A stretch of 60,337 nt of DNA, taken from contig CADCVF010000077.1 in assembly GCA_902806095.1 (NCBI GenBank), positions 1 through 60,337 on the forward strand, read 5' to 3'. A program made the position numbers and the translations under genes. Position 1 is the stretch's first letter. The number at the start of each line of letters is the position of its first letter. The notes under the pieces were generated by a model. The model saw only the letters and a program-made list of their open reading frames with translations. It did not search any database and was not told the origin of the DNA. Source of the stretch: an uncultured Rubrobacteraceae bacterium. Its GTDB lineage: Bacteria; Actinomycetota; Rubrobacteria; Rubrobacterales; Rubrobacteraceae. Of this stretch, positions 16,818 to 26,616 are shown one piece after another.

Positions 16818-17822
16818 GTGCCAACCCCCGCCAACAGCGAACACGTAGACGAGCGTCTGCAGGAGTTGTACAGGAGGCACTTGCTCGTAGGTGAAGACAG
16901 CGTTGCGAGCTACTACGAGTCAGGGCGCGGATACTACAAGCCAGAGCTTGCCGCCGCAGAACGCGACCGATTCAGCATCTGCATCGTCCGCACCGACGGT
17001 GAAGTCTTACAGGTTGGCGATCACGACCGACCGTTCGCCCTGCAATCTACCTCAAAGGTTTTCGTCTACGGCCTTGCTCTGGCGGACCACGGACGAGACC
17101 ATGTCCTAAAACACGTTGGGGTGGAGCCCAGCGGGGACGCGTTCAACTCCATCGACTTCGACGAGCGGAACAACCGACCGTATAACCCCATGGTCAACGC
17201 CGGCGCGCTCGTGACAACCGACCTGGTGCGGGGCAAGGACTCTGCAGGGAAGTTCGAACGCATATTGGACACGCTCCGAAGCTATGCCGGCAACGAGAGG
17301 CTCGAGGTGGACGGGCATACCTTCGAAGCCGAGATGCGCATGGCGGATCGAAATCGGGCGACGGCCTACCTCATGCGAAGCAACGGCATGATCTCGGGGG
17401 ACGTTGAGGGGATCCTCGCCCTCTACCTGCGGCAGTGCTCGGTGCAGGTCACCTGCCGGGACCTCGCGGTAATGGCAGCGACGCTGGCGAACGGCGGCGT
17501 GAACCCCCTAACCGGAGAGCGGGCCCTCCCCCTCCGCCACGTCAGAGAAGTGTTGAGCGTGATGCACACCTGCGGCATGTACGACGCCGCTGGTCAGTGG
17601 GCGTTCGACATAGGCGTCCCTGCCAAGAGCGGCGTGAGCGGCGGACTACTGGTGGTCGTACCCGGCAAAGGGGGCATCGGTGTCTTCTCGCCGGGGCTCG
17701 ACTCTTACGGCAACAGCGTCCGCGGAATCAGAGTGTGCCGGGAGCTCTCCGAGCGACTGGGTCTGCACGTTTTTGCCACCGAAGCCGAAGACGCCCTGCT
17801 CGGTCCTAGGGAGTCTCGTTAA
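16818..17822 (+). CDS. glsA: Glutaminase A
   Basis: This 334-residue enzyme of the serine-dependent beta-lactamase fold converts glutamine to glutamate and ammonia. It has the catalytic pair S77xxK80 (QSTSKVF), the Asn-rich motif YNPMVNAGA (122-130), the segment ANGGVNPLTGE, and the C-terminal KSGVSGG loop. These match bacterial glutaminases of about 305-330 residues. The GTG at 16818 is chosen for AAGGAGG nine bases before it; an in-frame ATG at 16767 has no ribosome site. No signal peptide, so cytoplasmic. Confidence 0.93.
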   Translation: MPTPANSEHVDERLQELYRRHLLVGEDSVASYYESGRGYYKPELAAAERDRFSICIVRTDGEVLQVGDHDRPFALQSTSKVFVYGLALADHGRDHVLKHVGVEPSGDAFNSIDFDERNNRPYNPMVNAGALVTTDLVRGKDSAGKFERILDTLRSYAGNERLEVDGHTFEAEMRMADRNRATAYLMRSNGMISGDVEGILALYLRQCSVQVTCRDLAVMAATLANGGVNPLTGERALPLRHVREVLSVMHTCGMYDAAGQWAFDIGVPAKSGVSGGLLVVVPGKGGIGVFSPGLDSYGNSVRGIRVCRELSERLGLHVFATEAEDALLGPRESR

Positions 17823-17887
17823 GATAGCAGGCAGCGAGAAGCCGCCCCGAGGGGAAGAGACGGCCCAGACATCTTCCCCGGCAGCAG

Positions 17888-18178
17888 TCAAGCGGTGGAT
17901 GCGTTCGTGCTCCCTGTAATAGAGCAGGGACCCTCTGGTCGTGGCTGCTTGCACGTTAGACTCTCTTCAAAGATGACGATCAAGACGCTAATCCCGATGC
18001 CCAACGGTGTCGGGGCGTACAGGAACGCGAATGTCACCCCGAGCAACGTGAGCAACCAGACCACGATGTAGAGCAGCACAAGACCGCCCGTTGGATCGCG
18101 CCCCCGGACAGCCTCGAGAGGGAGCAGCGAGATTCTAATCCGCCATGGCAGAGCAGCCACACATGGATTCAAGTACAA
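17888..18178 (-). CDS. Possible small membrane protein
   Basis: The frame encodes two hydrophobic stretches (VLLYIVVWLLTLLGVTFAFL and IGISVLIVIF) with no recognised family. No good ribosome site precedes the ATG at 18178; an internal GTG before VLLYIV is possible. It ends against the attachment-site repeat at 18181. It may be a fragment. Confidence 0.35.
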   Translation of the reverse strand: MYLNPCVAALPWRIRISLLPLEAVRGRDPTGGLVLLYIVVWLLTLLGVTFAFLYAPTPLGIGISVLIVIFEESLTCKQPRPEGPCSITGSTNASTA

Positions 18179-18180
18179 GA

Positions 18181-18352
18181 GAGCCGACGAGCGGACTCGA
18201 ACCGCTGACCTGCTCCAGCTACGAGAAGGATTCGGCGGGTTTCGGGGAATTGGCGGTTGTTTCAGAACCCTTTAGGTAAGCCGAATACGCGCACCAGTAA
18301 CATCCTGGAACAACCGGAAATTGGGCCGGGTTGGTGTACGGTTGGTGTACAG
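18181..18352 (-). repeat. tRNA-Thr 3'-half attachment-site copy 1 with class A arm repeats
   Basis: 18181-18225 is, on the minus strand, the T-arm and 3' acceptor side of a tRNA-Thr (loop TTCGAGT, stem AGCGG/CCGCT, acceptor CGTCGGC, anticodon-loop end CTCGTA). No 5' half is present. About 105 bp further right lies a perfect 11-bp direct repeat (TTGGTGTACGG then TTGGTGTACAG, 18331-18352). The whole 170 bp is about 95% like copy 2 at 31 kb. I read this as an att site with integrase arm sites. Confidence 0.7.
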
Positions 18353-18373
18353 AGTTCGGGTTTGCCTTGAGCG

Positions 18374-18921
18374 TCAGGACCAGGTGCGCCAGCTCTGGTG
18401 GGCGGCCTGGGGGTCAGAGAGGACGTTCTCCCAGTCGCTGCGCAGCGGCTCTACCCCGAGTTCGGTGATTACGAACCGGATGATGTCCACGAGGGTGATA
18501 CGGCCGGTGGGGATGTGCGTCCGGTGTAGATCTTCGCGTCCGAGGCGGGCGCCTTGATCGAGGTTCAGGTGAGGGTGGCGTACTTTGAATATCTCGGCGG
18601 GATGCCAGTGGAAGGCTAGGACTACCCGATTGTCGGTATCGCGCAGGTTGTAGTTATATTCGGCGGTGCTGACCTTCCAGGGGTCCTGTCGGGATCCTCT
18701 ACCCGGATCACGTAGTAGAACTGCTTGAGGACCAGGGAGAGGTCTGTTTCGCCGGGTAGCTTCTGCGGTAGTCCGTCTCCGAGTACCAATGCGTGCGGCT
18801 CGTCGGTGGTGGGATAGTAGCCACCTTTGACGTTGAGCTGCGCCCTGGTAACGCAAGAGATGACTCGTTGTAGTGGACCGAGGAAATTGTTTACGGCTTC
18901 GGCTGGGGTTCTGCCCGGCAC
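18374..18921 (-). pseudogene. Hypothetical protein, possible toxin partner, one frameshift
   Basis: The first frame (from GTG 18921) reads MPGRTPAEAVNNFLGPLQRV, up to FYYVIRVEDP. The second continues DPWKVSTAEYNYNLRD, AFHWHPAE and DLHRTHIPTGRITLVDIIRFVI. They join with a single-base shift near 18690, giving about 180 residues. I do not recognise the family with certainty. It follows the small gene at 18941-19144 by 20 bases on the same strand, a toxin/antitoxin-like layout. Frameshift or sequencing error are both possible. Confidence 0.5.
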
Positions 18922-18940
18922 CTAGGAGAAAGAGATCTCG

Positions 18941-19144
18941 CTAGCGCGCGAACGGCAGGAGCATCGCCACGTCCACGACATCGGGGTGGTCAGGATCCTC
19001 ATCGTAATGGCCGCTGTCCCATCGTTCGACGAATTCTTCGCCGCTAATGCCGAGGTAGAAGCGAGCGGCGTTATCGAAGAGCGCGCGTCCCTCCTCGTCG
19101 GTGAGATCCCGTACGATTCGGTTTTTCCCGACCGCTTTCTCCAT
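18941..19144 (-). CDS. Small conserved protein, antitoxin-like
   Basis: The 67-residue product has the pattern FYLGISGEEFVERWDSGHYDED. This recurs in small proteins of unknown function encoded in front of toxin-like genes in actinobacteria. The ATG has AGGAG seven bases upstream. Pairing with the frameshifted gene downstream is inferred from distance only. Confidence 0.55.
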   Translation of the reverse strand: MEKAVGKNRIVRDLTDEEGRALFDNAARFYLGISGEEFVERWDSGHYDEDPDHPDVVDVAMLLPFAR

Positions 19145-19287
19145 GACAACTCCTGTTTCGCCGGTCTCGAGAATTATACCTCGTTCCCCGGCACCGGGCT
19201 CTCGCCCAAAGAATATGCTCTACCCGGAGGCGGGAGTGGTCGAGGGCGAAGCGGGTCTTGGAGGACCCGTGCGCCGTCTGGGAAGTT

Positions 19288-19533
19288 CTACGCTTCGGGG
19301 CCCTCGTCGTGGCGCCACCGGCGCAGCGTGGCGACGAACTCGTCTATGTCCTCGTCCTCGGGTCAGAAGTCGCCGAGCAGGGCATCGAAGTCGTCGGCTG
19401 GTTCGACCCCTTGCTCGTTCGCGAGGGCTGCAAGGTCTGGGTGAGCATCGAAGGGACGTGGCGTGCGCTCTGGATCTTCGGCGCCGTTTGCGGCTTCAGC
19501 GTCTCCGGATTCGGATGTTGACTCGAGGGTCAT
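19288..19533 (-). pseudogene. Small acidic antitoxin-like protein with an internal stop
   Basis: From ATG 19531-19533 the frame reads MTLESTSESGD and later EPADDFDALLGDF. A TGA at 19363-19365 interrupts it, then PEDEDIDEFVATLRRWRHDEG follows to a TAG. The motif F(W)PEDExxDEFxxxxRxWR is typical of small antitoxin-like proteins, and the TGA falls exactly where Trp (TGG) is expected. A single G-to-A change would explain it. Its start overlaps the stop of the DUF924 fragment. Confidence 0.55.
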
Positions 19534-19850
19534 CTTCGCATCCTCTTCTCATCCTGTGAGTAGGAGAGAGGTGAGTCCCGGTAGATATTGCGGGAGAACT
19601 GGTCCAAGACGATGATCAGCGCCAAGCGCCCTCGCGGCCTCTCTGCCCAATGGTCTAGCTCTCCCCGCCGGGCTTGCTCCAGCACCTCTCCGAAGCGCTC
19701 GGTAATCTCCCTGTCCACCTCGGGGCCGCCTTGCATCCATCGCTTCCCTTCGCGACGGAGAATCTCCAGATCGGCATCGTTTATGCCTTTGGGGAACCAA
19801 TACGAGAGGACCCCCTCAGGATCGCTGCTGACTCTGTTCTCTTCAGACAT
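19530..19850 (-). pseudogene. DUF924-family protein, 3'-truncated
   Basis: The frame from the ATG at 19850 encodes 106 residues with the DUF924 pattern: VLSYWFP, DREITERFGEVLEQARRGELDHW and LALIIVLDQFSRNIYR. The family normally has about 180-200 residues, so nearly half is missing. The break comes just after the conserved DQFxRNxYR segment, where the antitoxin-like gene begins. Function of the family is unknown. Confidence 0.7.
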
Positions 19851-19981
19851 GCTTGCTCTCCCTTCGACCTGTGAGCGACGCTCCCGTCCGTTATGATGCC
19901 ACCCGTGGAGCTGGAGCGAGGGCCTACCAAGAGAATCGCTCCAGCTGTAGTCTACTCTCATACGTCAGTTTGTTTGCGAAA

Positions 19982-20687
19982 TCATTCTCGAAATCGAAGA
20001 AACTCTCGTGTTGCCGGCGGAAGGGACTTCACGAACGCCTCTTCTTGCTTCAGAACCTCCTCAAAAGTACCGCGGACGAGCAGCATCTTCTCGCAGTCAT
20101 TTGCGACCACATCTTTGCTGTCGATCACAGCTCGGTCGAAACCACCACCGCACGACACTTTGTCCTTTACCGCGGGCACGTGGTCGCCGAAGAGGATGTC
20201 GTCGCCGTCTCCGCCCGAGAGGATATCGTTTTTCGAAGCCTCATCTAAGTGACCGTCGGTGAGCCAGTCGCCGCCTTCTCCGCCCAGCATGCGGTCGGAG
20301 CCAGTCCAACCGTCGATGAGGTCCCTGCCTTCCTCGCCCACCACCGCGCTGTCTGAGCCATCATCACCGAAGACGAAGTCGTTGCTCCTTGCCGCCCAGA
20401 ATCCCGTCGTTGCCAGGACCTCTTGCCAGGTTCTTGTGGCCTCCTTGGGTGCGCCGTTCGTTGCCGCCGAGGACCCAATCCTTGCCCTCCCTGCCTAGCA
20501 AGTTGTCGCGGCCAGGCAACCCCAAGATGTCGTCTTGGCCACCCTTGCCTAAGAGGTTGTCGGCATTATTGGTTCCCCTCAAAGTATTGGGTCCATCGGT
20601 GCCTATCTTGGTTACAGCCCAAGCTAGCCCACTTGCGAGCAGCAGGGTTAAGGCCATAGCCGTCAACAGAAGGATAAGTCGTCGCAT
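19982..20687 (-). pseudogene. Secreted calcium-binding repeat (RTX-like) protein, frameshifted
   Basis: The N terminus is a signal peptide (MRRLILLLTAMALTLLLASGLAWA). RTX-like nonapeptide repeats follow (GGxGxDxLxG types: NLLGKGGQDDILGLPGRDNLLG, and in the other frame GGDGDDILFGD and RMLGGEGGDWL). The two parts are in different frames and join near 20390 with a one-base shift. The end has a Cys pair (CGGGFDRAV ... NDCEKM). The reconstructed protein is about 230 residues. ATG at 20687 has AGGGAAGGGG upstream. Confidence 0.75.
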
Positions 20688-20766
20688 CCTGTGCCCCTTC
20701 CCTAGAGGTACTCTTCTCTGCCCATGTTTACGACGAAGATTGTGCCTTTGCCGTCGCCGCGAGTGA

Positions 20767-21165
20767 TCACTTCCTTCTCACCTGCACCCGCCATCTGCGC
20801 CGCGCCAATCCCACCAAGAGAGCCCGAGACTCTTCAGAGAGCCAGAGCAGGCGATCCAGGTGTCCGCACTCGGGGCATCGGAGCACCCACTCTCCGTCGT
20901 CGCGTATGGCCTCCTGGTACTGTAAATCCTCACCACCACAGTCACAGCTCTCCCGTAGCGAGGTCTCCTCCCGCTCGACCGGTCTCGCTTCGACCGGCTG
21001 CTCCACCAGTCCTGTTATGCGTAGCATGGAAAGTAAGGCCGCACGGACGAGACCCCGCTGCGGCGTGCTCAGCGCACCGGATGGTCGGTCCCGATCCGTA
21101 AGATGTCGCGCCACTGCTTCCTGATCCGAGGCCCTCCAGAACCAGATGTCACAGTAATAGTTCAT
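20767..21165 (-). CDS. Zinc-ribbon protein of unknown function
   Basis: The 132-residue product contains a Cys4 zinc-ribbon arrangement (CDCGGEDLQYQ ... WVLRCPECGHLDRLLWL) between residues 74 and 107. An Arg-rich C terminus follows. I recognise no further domain. It is divergent from the STAND regulator at 21338, with 172 bp between the starts. Confidence 0.6.
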   Translation of the reverse strand: MNYYCDIWFWRASDQEAVARHLTDRDRPSGALSTPQRGLVRAALLSMLRITGLVEQPVEARPVEREETSLRESCDCGGEDLQYQEAIRDDGEWVLRCPECGHLDRLLWLSEESRALLVGLARRRWRVQVRRK

Positions 21166-21337
21166 GCTCTTTCCTTCCCTGCGCTACTTCGGGTGTTCCG
21201 TGCTATCTGGATCATGTCCCCAGCGCTTCGCCGCTCCCAGCGACAATCCAAACAACCCCACAAACAATTTTCCGAACAAGGGCGTGTTACGATGTCGTGA
21301 GGCAGTACGAACGGTCCAGGATCGGGAAGCAACGAGG

Positions 21338-23737
21338 GTGAACGCCAGTAAGGGAAGCAGGTTCGGGGAGCTACTCCGAAGCTACCGCGACTCGGCCAAC
21401 CTTACCCAGGAGGAGCTGGCAGGAAGGACGGGGCTCACACCCCAGGCCATCGGCCTGCTCGAACGCGGGGAGCGGCGCCGGCCCCACAGGTACACCGTGC
21501 AGAAGCTGGCGGAAGCCTTGGAACTGAGAGGAGAGGATCATGCCGATTTTGAAGCGGCGGCACGTCGCTCCTCCGCCTACCGCGCGGCGGTGGAGCCCCA
21601 CCGCAACCTCTCGGCACCGCTTACGTCGCTAATCGGACGCGAACGCGAGGTGGCGACCGTCGCCTCTCTTCTGCGTCTCGAGAACACGCGCCTGTTGACC
21701 CTGACCGGCCCTGGCGGCGTCGGCAAGACTCGCTTGGCCCTTGAAGTGGCTGAGTGCTCGCATGAGGCATTCGCAGGCGGGATCGTCTTCGTGCCCCTGG
21801 CTCCACTACGAGATGCCGCCCTGCTTCCGTCGGTTCTCGCCGAGACGCTCGGGATCAAGGAGGTGTCGGGGGAGCCGCTGCAGGAAACCGTTGAGAAGCA
21901 TTTGCAAGATAAGCAGGTGCTCCTGGTACTCGACAACTTCGAGCATCTCCTAACAGCTGCCCCCGTGCTCAGCGAACTCGTTGGGAGGTGCCGGCAGCTG
22001 ACGGTGCTGGCTACGAGCCGGGCGCCGCTGCGCCTCGGCGGTGAGCATCAGTTCCCTGTGCCTCCATTACCCCTTCCCGAGGCGGATATCCTGGCATCGG
22101 GAAACATCCCGGAGCACCCCCCTGCGGCTGTGGAGCTCTTTTTGCAGCGCGCTCAGGCCGTCATGCCCACCTTCGAGCTTACCGCCACGAACTCGGCCGC
22201 CGTGGCACAAATCTGTCGGAGGTTGGACGGGCTTCCGCTGGCGATCGAGTTGGCGGCGGCAAGGGTCAAGCTGTTTCCCCCGCAGGCGCTCCTCAACCGG
22301 CTGGATCACAGGTTGCAGTTACTTACGGGAGGAGCCCGCGACCTGCCGGAGCGACAGCACACACTGCGCGACACGGTAGCTTGGAGCTACGATCTCCTCG
22401 ATCCAGCAGAACAGGTCCTGTTCAGACGATTCGCGATCTTCGCGGGCGGCTGCACCCTGGAAGCCGTTGAGACCGTCTGCGGTTCGGAGGAAGACGAGCA
22501 GGCGGTGAGCAGCGTTCTGGAGACACTAGCATCGCTGGTAGACAACAGTTTGCTGGTGGCGCAATCCGAATCCTTTGGGTACCAACAACACGAAGAACTA
22601 CGCTTCACGATACTCGAAACGATCCGGGAGTACGCCCTGGAACGCCTCACATCGAGTGGCGAGCTGGAGGAGGTGCAACGGAAGCACGCACGATACTACG
22701 TAGAACTGGGGGAGGTCGCGCAGCCCGTAGCCTCTAAGCGGTGGGAGGAGGCAGAGTGGTGGTCGAAGTTCACCCGGATAGAGAGAGAGCACGACAACCT
22801 GCGAGCAGCGCTAGGCTGGGCCGTACAGAATCGGGAGGTGGAGACGGGGGCGCGGTTGGCGCTGGCGCTGTGGTGGTTCTGGATCGAGCGCGGCTACCTG
22901 AGCGATGGACGCCGGTGGACGGAGACGCTCCTAGCTCTGGACGAGGCGGGAGACCCAACCGGGGAAACTCAGCTCAAATTGCCCGCTCGTACGAAGGCAC
23001 GCCTGATACACGTAAGTGGCATCCTGTCCATGGTGCAAGGGGACTACGATCGCGCGGTGGAGTTGCACGAAGTAGCCCTGGCCATGTATCGGGAGATGGG
23101 CCACAAGAAAGGAGAGAGTGCCTCGCTCCGCGAGCTCGGGTTCGTATCTTACGAGCGGGGAGACTACGAACGTGCGGCACGCCTGCACAAGCGGTCCCTC
23201 GACCTGGCCCGCGAGTTTGCTACGACTTTCAGCATCGCCTGGAGCCTTCGCGCCTTGGGGGACGCGGTGCGCGAGCAGGGAGATCTCAGACGCGCGAGAA
23301 CTCTGCTGGAAGAGAGCCTGGCATTGTCTCGCGGCGAGGAGCACGCCTGGGGCGTCGTGCGCACGCTCGCCAGTCTCGGAAGCGTTGAGTGCGAAGCAGG
23401 TGAATACTCACGGGCGTCGGGGTTGTACGAAGAGAGCCTGAACCTGGGACGGCGATTGGGGATGAACCTTACCATCCTGCGCTGCCTGGAGGGGCTGGCT
23501 CGAGTGGCGGTCGCGCGAGGGAGGATGGAACGGGCAGCGTGGCTCTGTGGGGCCGTCGCTGCGCTGCGCGAGGATAAGGGCTGGCAGCTCCCACCGGGCA
23601 AGCGCGCCGAGCGCGAGCGTACAGTGGCCGCGGCCCGCGGGGCGCTCGGGGAAGGAGCGTTCGAGGCGGCTTGGGCAAAGGGCCACGCGATGCCGCTGGA
23701 GGAGGCCATCACGAATACCCTAAAAAAGGTCGAGTAA
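21338..23737 (+). CDS. XRE-STAND-TPR transcriptional regulator
   Basis: About 799 residues: XRE helix-turn-helix (residues 8-55), then a STAND ATPase with Walker A GPGGVGKT (124-131), Walker [20 protein letters not shown] and GLPLAIEL. A winged-helix-like segment and TPR units follow (GDYDRAVELHE, GDYERAARLHK, GEYSRASGLYE). The C terminus has the family motif in the form AKGHAMPLEEAI. The GTG at 21338 is chosen because it places the HTH as in the paralogues; an upstream ATG at 21164 would add 58 unrelated residues overlapping the divergent gene. Likely a ligand- and ATP-controlled activator or repressor. Confidence 0.9.
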   Translation: MNASKGSRFGELLRSYRDSANLTQEELAGRTGLTPQAIGLLERGERRRPHRYTVQKLAEALELRGEDHADFEAAARRSSAYRAAVEPHRNLSAPLTSLIGREREVATVASLLRLENTRLLTLTGPGGVGKTRLALEVAECSHEAFAGGIVFVPLAPLRDAALLPSVLAETLGIKEVSGEPLQETVEKHLQDKQVLLVLDNFEHLLTAAPVLSELVGRCRQLTVLATSRAPLRLGGEHQFPVPPLPLPEADILASGNIPEHPPAAVELFLQRAQAVMPTFELTATNSAAVAQICRRLDGLPLAIELAAARVKLFPPQALLNRLDHRLQLLTGGARDLPERQHTLRDTVAWSYDLLDPAEQVLFRRFAIFAGGCTLEAVETVCGSEEDEQAVSSVLETLASLVDNSLLVAQSESFGYQQHEELRFTILETIREYALERLTSSGELEEVQRKHARYYVELGEVAQPVASKRWEEAEWWSKFTRIEREHDNLRAALGWAVQNREVETGARLALALWWFWIERGYLSDGRRWTETLLALDEAGDPTGETQLKLPARTKARLIHVSGILSMVQGDYDRAVELHEVALAMYREMGHKKGESASLRELGFVSYERGDYERAARLHKRSLDLAREFATTFSIAWSLRALGDAVREQGDLRRARTLLEESLALSRGEEHAWGVVRTLASLGSVECEAGEYSRASGLYEESLNLGRRLGMNLTILRCLEGLARVAVARGRMERAAWLCGAVAALREDKGWQLPPGKRAERERTVAAARGALGEGAFEAAWAKGHAMPLEEAITNTLKKVE

Positions 23738-24498
23738 CGAGCAGTGCGCACCGGTGTTATAGCTGTCGCTGCGAGGACGGCTACAAACCTCTCCCGCGCG
23801 ATCTCCAACCCGCCGGTCGAGGCCAGCCCGGGAGACTCCCCTACCATCTGTACAGTTCCACAGAGGAGCAGGGATTTCGAGATCCGGCATCCGCCTACTG
23901 ACTTACTTTGGCCCATGCTCGAACTCTCGAGGGTGACCGCGGGTAACTTCGTGGTGCGGGCCAAGCATTCGTTGAAGAGATACCCGTGATCTCCGTTGCT
24001 CTCGGCGTCCGGATAGACGTAGGCACAGAGCCTGACAGGGCATTCGTCCATCGTTCATTCTATGGACACCTGCTCTCATCTCCTCGACGGAGTCGGAGGG
24101 AAGGACGTGGACGGGCTCGATGAGACCCTTGGCTACCGGGTTGCGGTACGGTTGCAGTACATTCGTAAGCCTTGTTACCGCGGGAGGCAGGATGGTCTCG
24201 AGGAGCAGGTCGTGATCGAGGACCTCTAAGATATTGTCAGCGACAAGATAGTCGGGGTGAACCTGCTCATGGCCCAGGAGGTTGTAATCTCCCCGGTGGT
24301 CAGCCACTTCACACAGCCTCTGCACCTTTGCTTGGCCGGATTACGCCCTCGGCCAGCAGGACGCGGAAGCGTAGCGTCCAAGTCTGCGTGCTTCTGAACT
24401 CACGCGTCCCTTGGAGCACCGCCGGCCACGGCTGTGCCAAAGAACTGCGGCATCGCTGCGGTGTAGCCGAAGAATGACGCGGGAATAGATGAGAGTCC
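23738..24498. other. Gene-poor stretch with one paired arm repeat
   Basis: I see no supported gene. A minus-strand open frame (23903-24325) has no recognisable domain. The class C paired repeat at 24141-24160 is the only clear signal. Confidence 0.4.
24141..24160. repeat. Paired 11-bp arm-type repeat (class C) without a tRNA core
   Basis: TTGCGGTACGG followed by TTGCAGTAC matches the arm repeats beside the attachment sites at 31.0, 48.5 and 52.3 kb. No tRNA 3' half is found nearby. It may be an orphan left by a deletion. Confidence 0.45.
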
Positions 24499-24832
24499 AT
24501 GTCGAGTAAGGAAACGCAGATGGAGGCACGTCTGCAGGCGCGTCCACTGCTTGAAACCGTGTTCGTGCCGGTAGGCCTGCAACCGCTGATGTTCGGCACC
24601 GCGCGCGACAGCTACCTGTACGTGCCGACGACCTACCGTGCGGATCGCCCCGCCCCGTTGGTGCTCTTGCTGCACGACGCGGGAGGGCACGCGCGACGGG
24701 GTGCTGTCGATAGACCGCTTCAGCCGCAGGATCGTTCCCGAGCTGGAGCGGGGCGGCTACGACGTGTACTACAGGGAATTCGACGGTGGGCACACGATCT
24801 TGCCAGAGATCGCCTCGGAGGCAGTTGGCTAG
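24499..24832 (+). pseudogene. Alpha/beta-hydrolase esterase (PHB depolymerase-like), middle deleted
   Basis: The first part (GLQPLMFGTARDSYLYVP and RPAPLVLLLHDAGGHAR) is the N terminus of a PHB-depolymerase/phospholipase-like esterase. In another frame, RDGVLSIDRFSRRIVPELERGGYDV and EFDGGHTILPEIA are its C-terminal part, including the active-site His region. The join lies near 24690. The central part with the nucleophile serine (GxSxG) is missing, so the gene cannot make an active enzyme. Confidence 0.7.
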
Positions 24833-24928
24833 TTTACGCAAGATAAGTTCCCCTAAAGGACCGGTCAGCGCCCTTCCGGAGCCGGACCTCCTCGCGCTCC
24901 GCCCGCAGCACCGGGTAGCATTGATGAA

Positions 24929-26062
24929 ATGATCTCGATCTTCTTCGAACAAGGCCGCTTCGCACTAGTGCTGCGGGTCGCGCGGTCTCTGCTCGGTGGT
25001 GCCACAGGGTTAGAACAGCCGCGAGAGCCTTACGTGCAGGGCGTCACGGCGTCCTCGGCAGTCATCTGCTGGGTGAGCCAGCACCCGGGATCAGGCGTGG
25101 TCGAGTACGGCAAGACTCCCGAACTGGGACGCAACGAAGCCGAGGCCCGGATCGGCAGGCGCCACGCGGTCGCGCTCACGGGTCTCGACCCCGGCTCGAC
25201 GTACCATTACCGCGTGGAAGGCGTTGGCGGGTCATCGGCGACGGGGTGCTTCCGCACCGCTCCCGCGGGCGACAACTCACGCTTCAGCTTCGCGGTGGTC
25301 GGCGACAGCGGCAGCGGGGGGAAGGGACAGCTGGCAGTAGCTGCGCTGCTGGAACGCTTGAGGCCGGACCTAGTCCTGCACACAGGTGACGTGGTCTACC
25401 CGGCAGGCCAGGAACGCCACTACGACCGCCGCTTCTTCGCTCCGTACCGAAACCTCATCAAGACTGTGCCCCTATTCCCTGTCCTCGGCAACCACGACGT
25501 GAGGAAGGGGAACGGCGCAGCCTTCCTCGAAAACTTCCATCCACCCCTCGGCAGTCCGGGTAGCACCAAGCGCTACTACTCCTTCGATTGGGGCAACACG
25601 CACTTCGTCGCGCTCGACAGCGAACTGTATCACGGTGATAGGGGTCCTAACCTGGAGGAGCAGAGGGACTTCCTGAAGCGAGACCTGGCTACCACGCGCA
25701 AGCGCTGGAGGATCGTGTTCTTGCACAGGTCTCCCTATGGCTCCTCGAGGCACGGCGGTGATGAGAAAGCGAGGGAAAACCTGGAGCCGCTCTTCGTGAA
25801 GCATGGGGTGGACCTTGTCTTCTCTGGCCACGACCACGTCTACGAGCGCACCGTGCCCATAAGGGGCGTGACTTACGTGGTGAGCGGGGGAGGCGGCAGG
25901 AGGCTGTATCCAGCGGGTAATGGAGAGTTGACAGCCTCCTCCGTGTCAGCCCACCACGCGGTGCTCGTGCGCGTCAGCGGCAGACGCCTGTCGCTGGAGG
26001 CAGTAGAAGTGGGCGGCAAGGTTGTTGACCGCTTGGAACTCTACCAGCCCCACGCGAAGTGA
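24929..26062 (+). CDS. Purple-acid-phosphatase-like metallophosphoesterase
   Basis: The 377-residue protein has an N-terminal fibronectin-III-like domain (about 33-112; EPYVQGVTASSAVICWV ... YHYRVEG). A calcineurin-like phosphoesterase domain follows with all five metal motifs: GDSG (125-128), GD in HTGDVVYP, GNHD (187-190), the His in VFLHRSPYGSS, and GHDHVYER. This is the layout of purple acid phosphatases and related extracellular phosphodiesterases. The N terminus (FALVLRVARSLLGGA) could act as a weak signal or anchor. It stands alone, with degraded genes on both sides. Confidence 0.88.
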   Translation: MISIFFEQGRFALVLRVARSLLGGATGLEQPREPYVQGVTASSAVICWVSQHPGSGVVEYGKTPELGRNEAEARIGRRHAVALTGLDPGSTYHYRVEGVGGSSATGCFRTAPAGDNSRFSFAVVGDSGSGGKGQLAVAALLERLRPDLVLHTGDVVYPAGQERHYDRRFFAPYRNLIKTVPLFPVLGNHDVRKGNGAAFLENFHPPLGSPGSTKRYYSFDWGNTHFVALDSELYHGDRGPNLEEQRDFLKRDLATTRKRWRIVFLHRSPYGSSRHGGDEKARENLEPLFVKHGVDLVFSGHDHVYERTVPIRGVTYVVSGGGGRRLYPAGNGELTASSVSAHHAVLVRVSGRRLSLEAVEVGGKVVDRLELYQPHAK

Positions 26063-26616
26063 CCATCTCGCGAAGAGTCGGCTCGCAACCGCTTTAAGCA
26101 TACGTCCCAGTAACCCTAAGAGGCGTGTGGTCTTTAGGCATGCTCTGTCCCTCCTCGTCTGTCGATCTCTCGTCTGCTGCCAAATATCCGTCCGAGGGGC
26201 TTAGGAGAGATCCTAGTCCGTATCACAGCTTAAGCGAAAGCCCTGACAGTCGAAGATCTCCTCATACCCGTCGCCGAGCTGGAAGCGAACGTCGGCGACC
26301 TTGTCCCTATTACAGTCTTCTGCAAGACTGTGGCTACCGCCCGAGCGTTCTTGATTCCAGAGCGCTACCAGCGATCTTGACGTGGGAGTATCCCTTGTGG
26401 GCGTTGGGGCCTCGATAGGCTCCGGCGACGAACGTGGGTCCTGCAGGTACTGCGTATGTGGCGTTCTGCCGGAGGCGAAAAACTTGCACGCAAACGACGG
26501 TCATCGCTCCAAGGAGTTAGTTTCGCCGGTCGGAGGGTATACCGACGTATGTACCAGAGCGGCGAACCCGTCGTCCAAGGGAGCGCGGGTTCATTATCGG
26601 GAAGGAGGGTCAGCCG
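26063..26616. other. Gene-poor stretch
   Basis: Nothing recognisable was found on either strand between the phosphoesterase and the oxidoreductase relic. Open frames here have no conserved motif or ribosome site. Confidence 0.4.

Noticed and set aside
23903-24325. Minus-strand 140-codon open frame
   Set aside because: No domain, no convincing ribosome site, and it spans the arm-type repeat.
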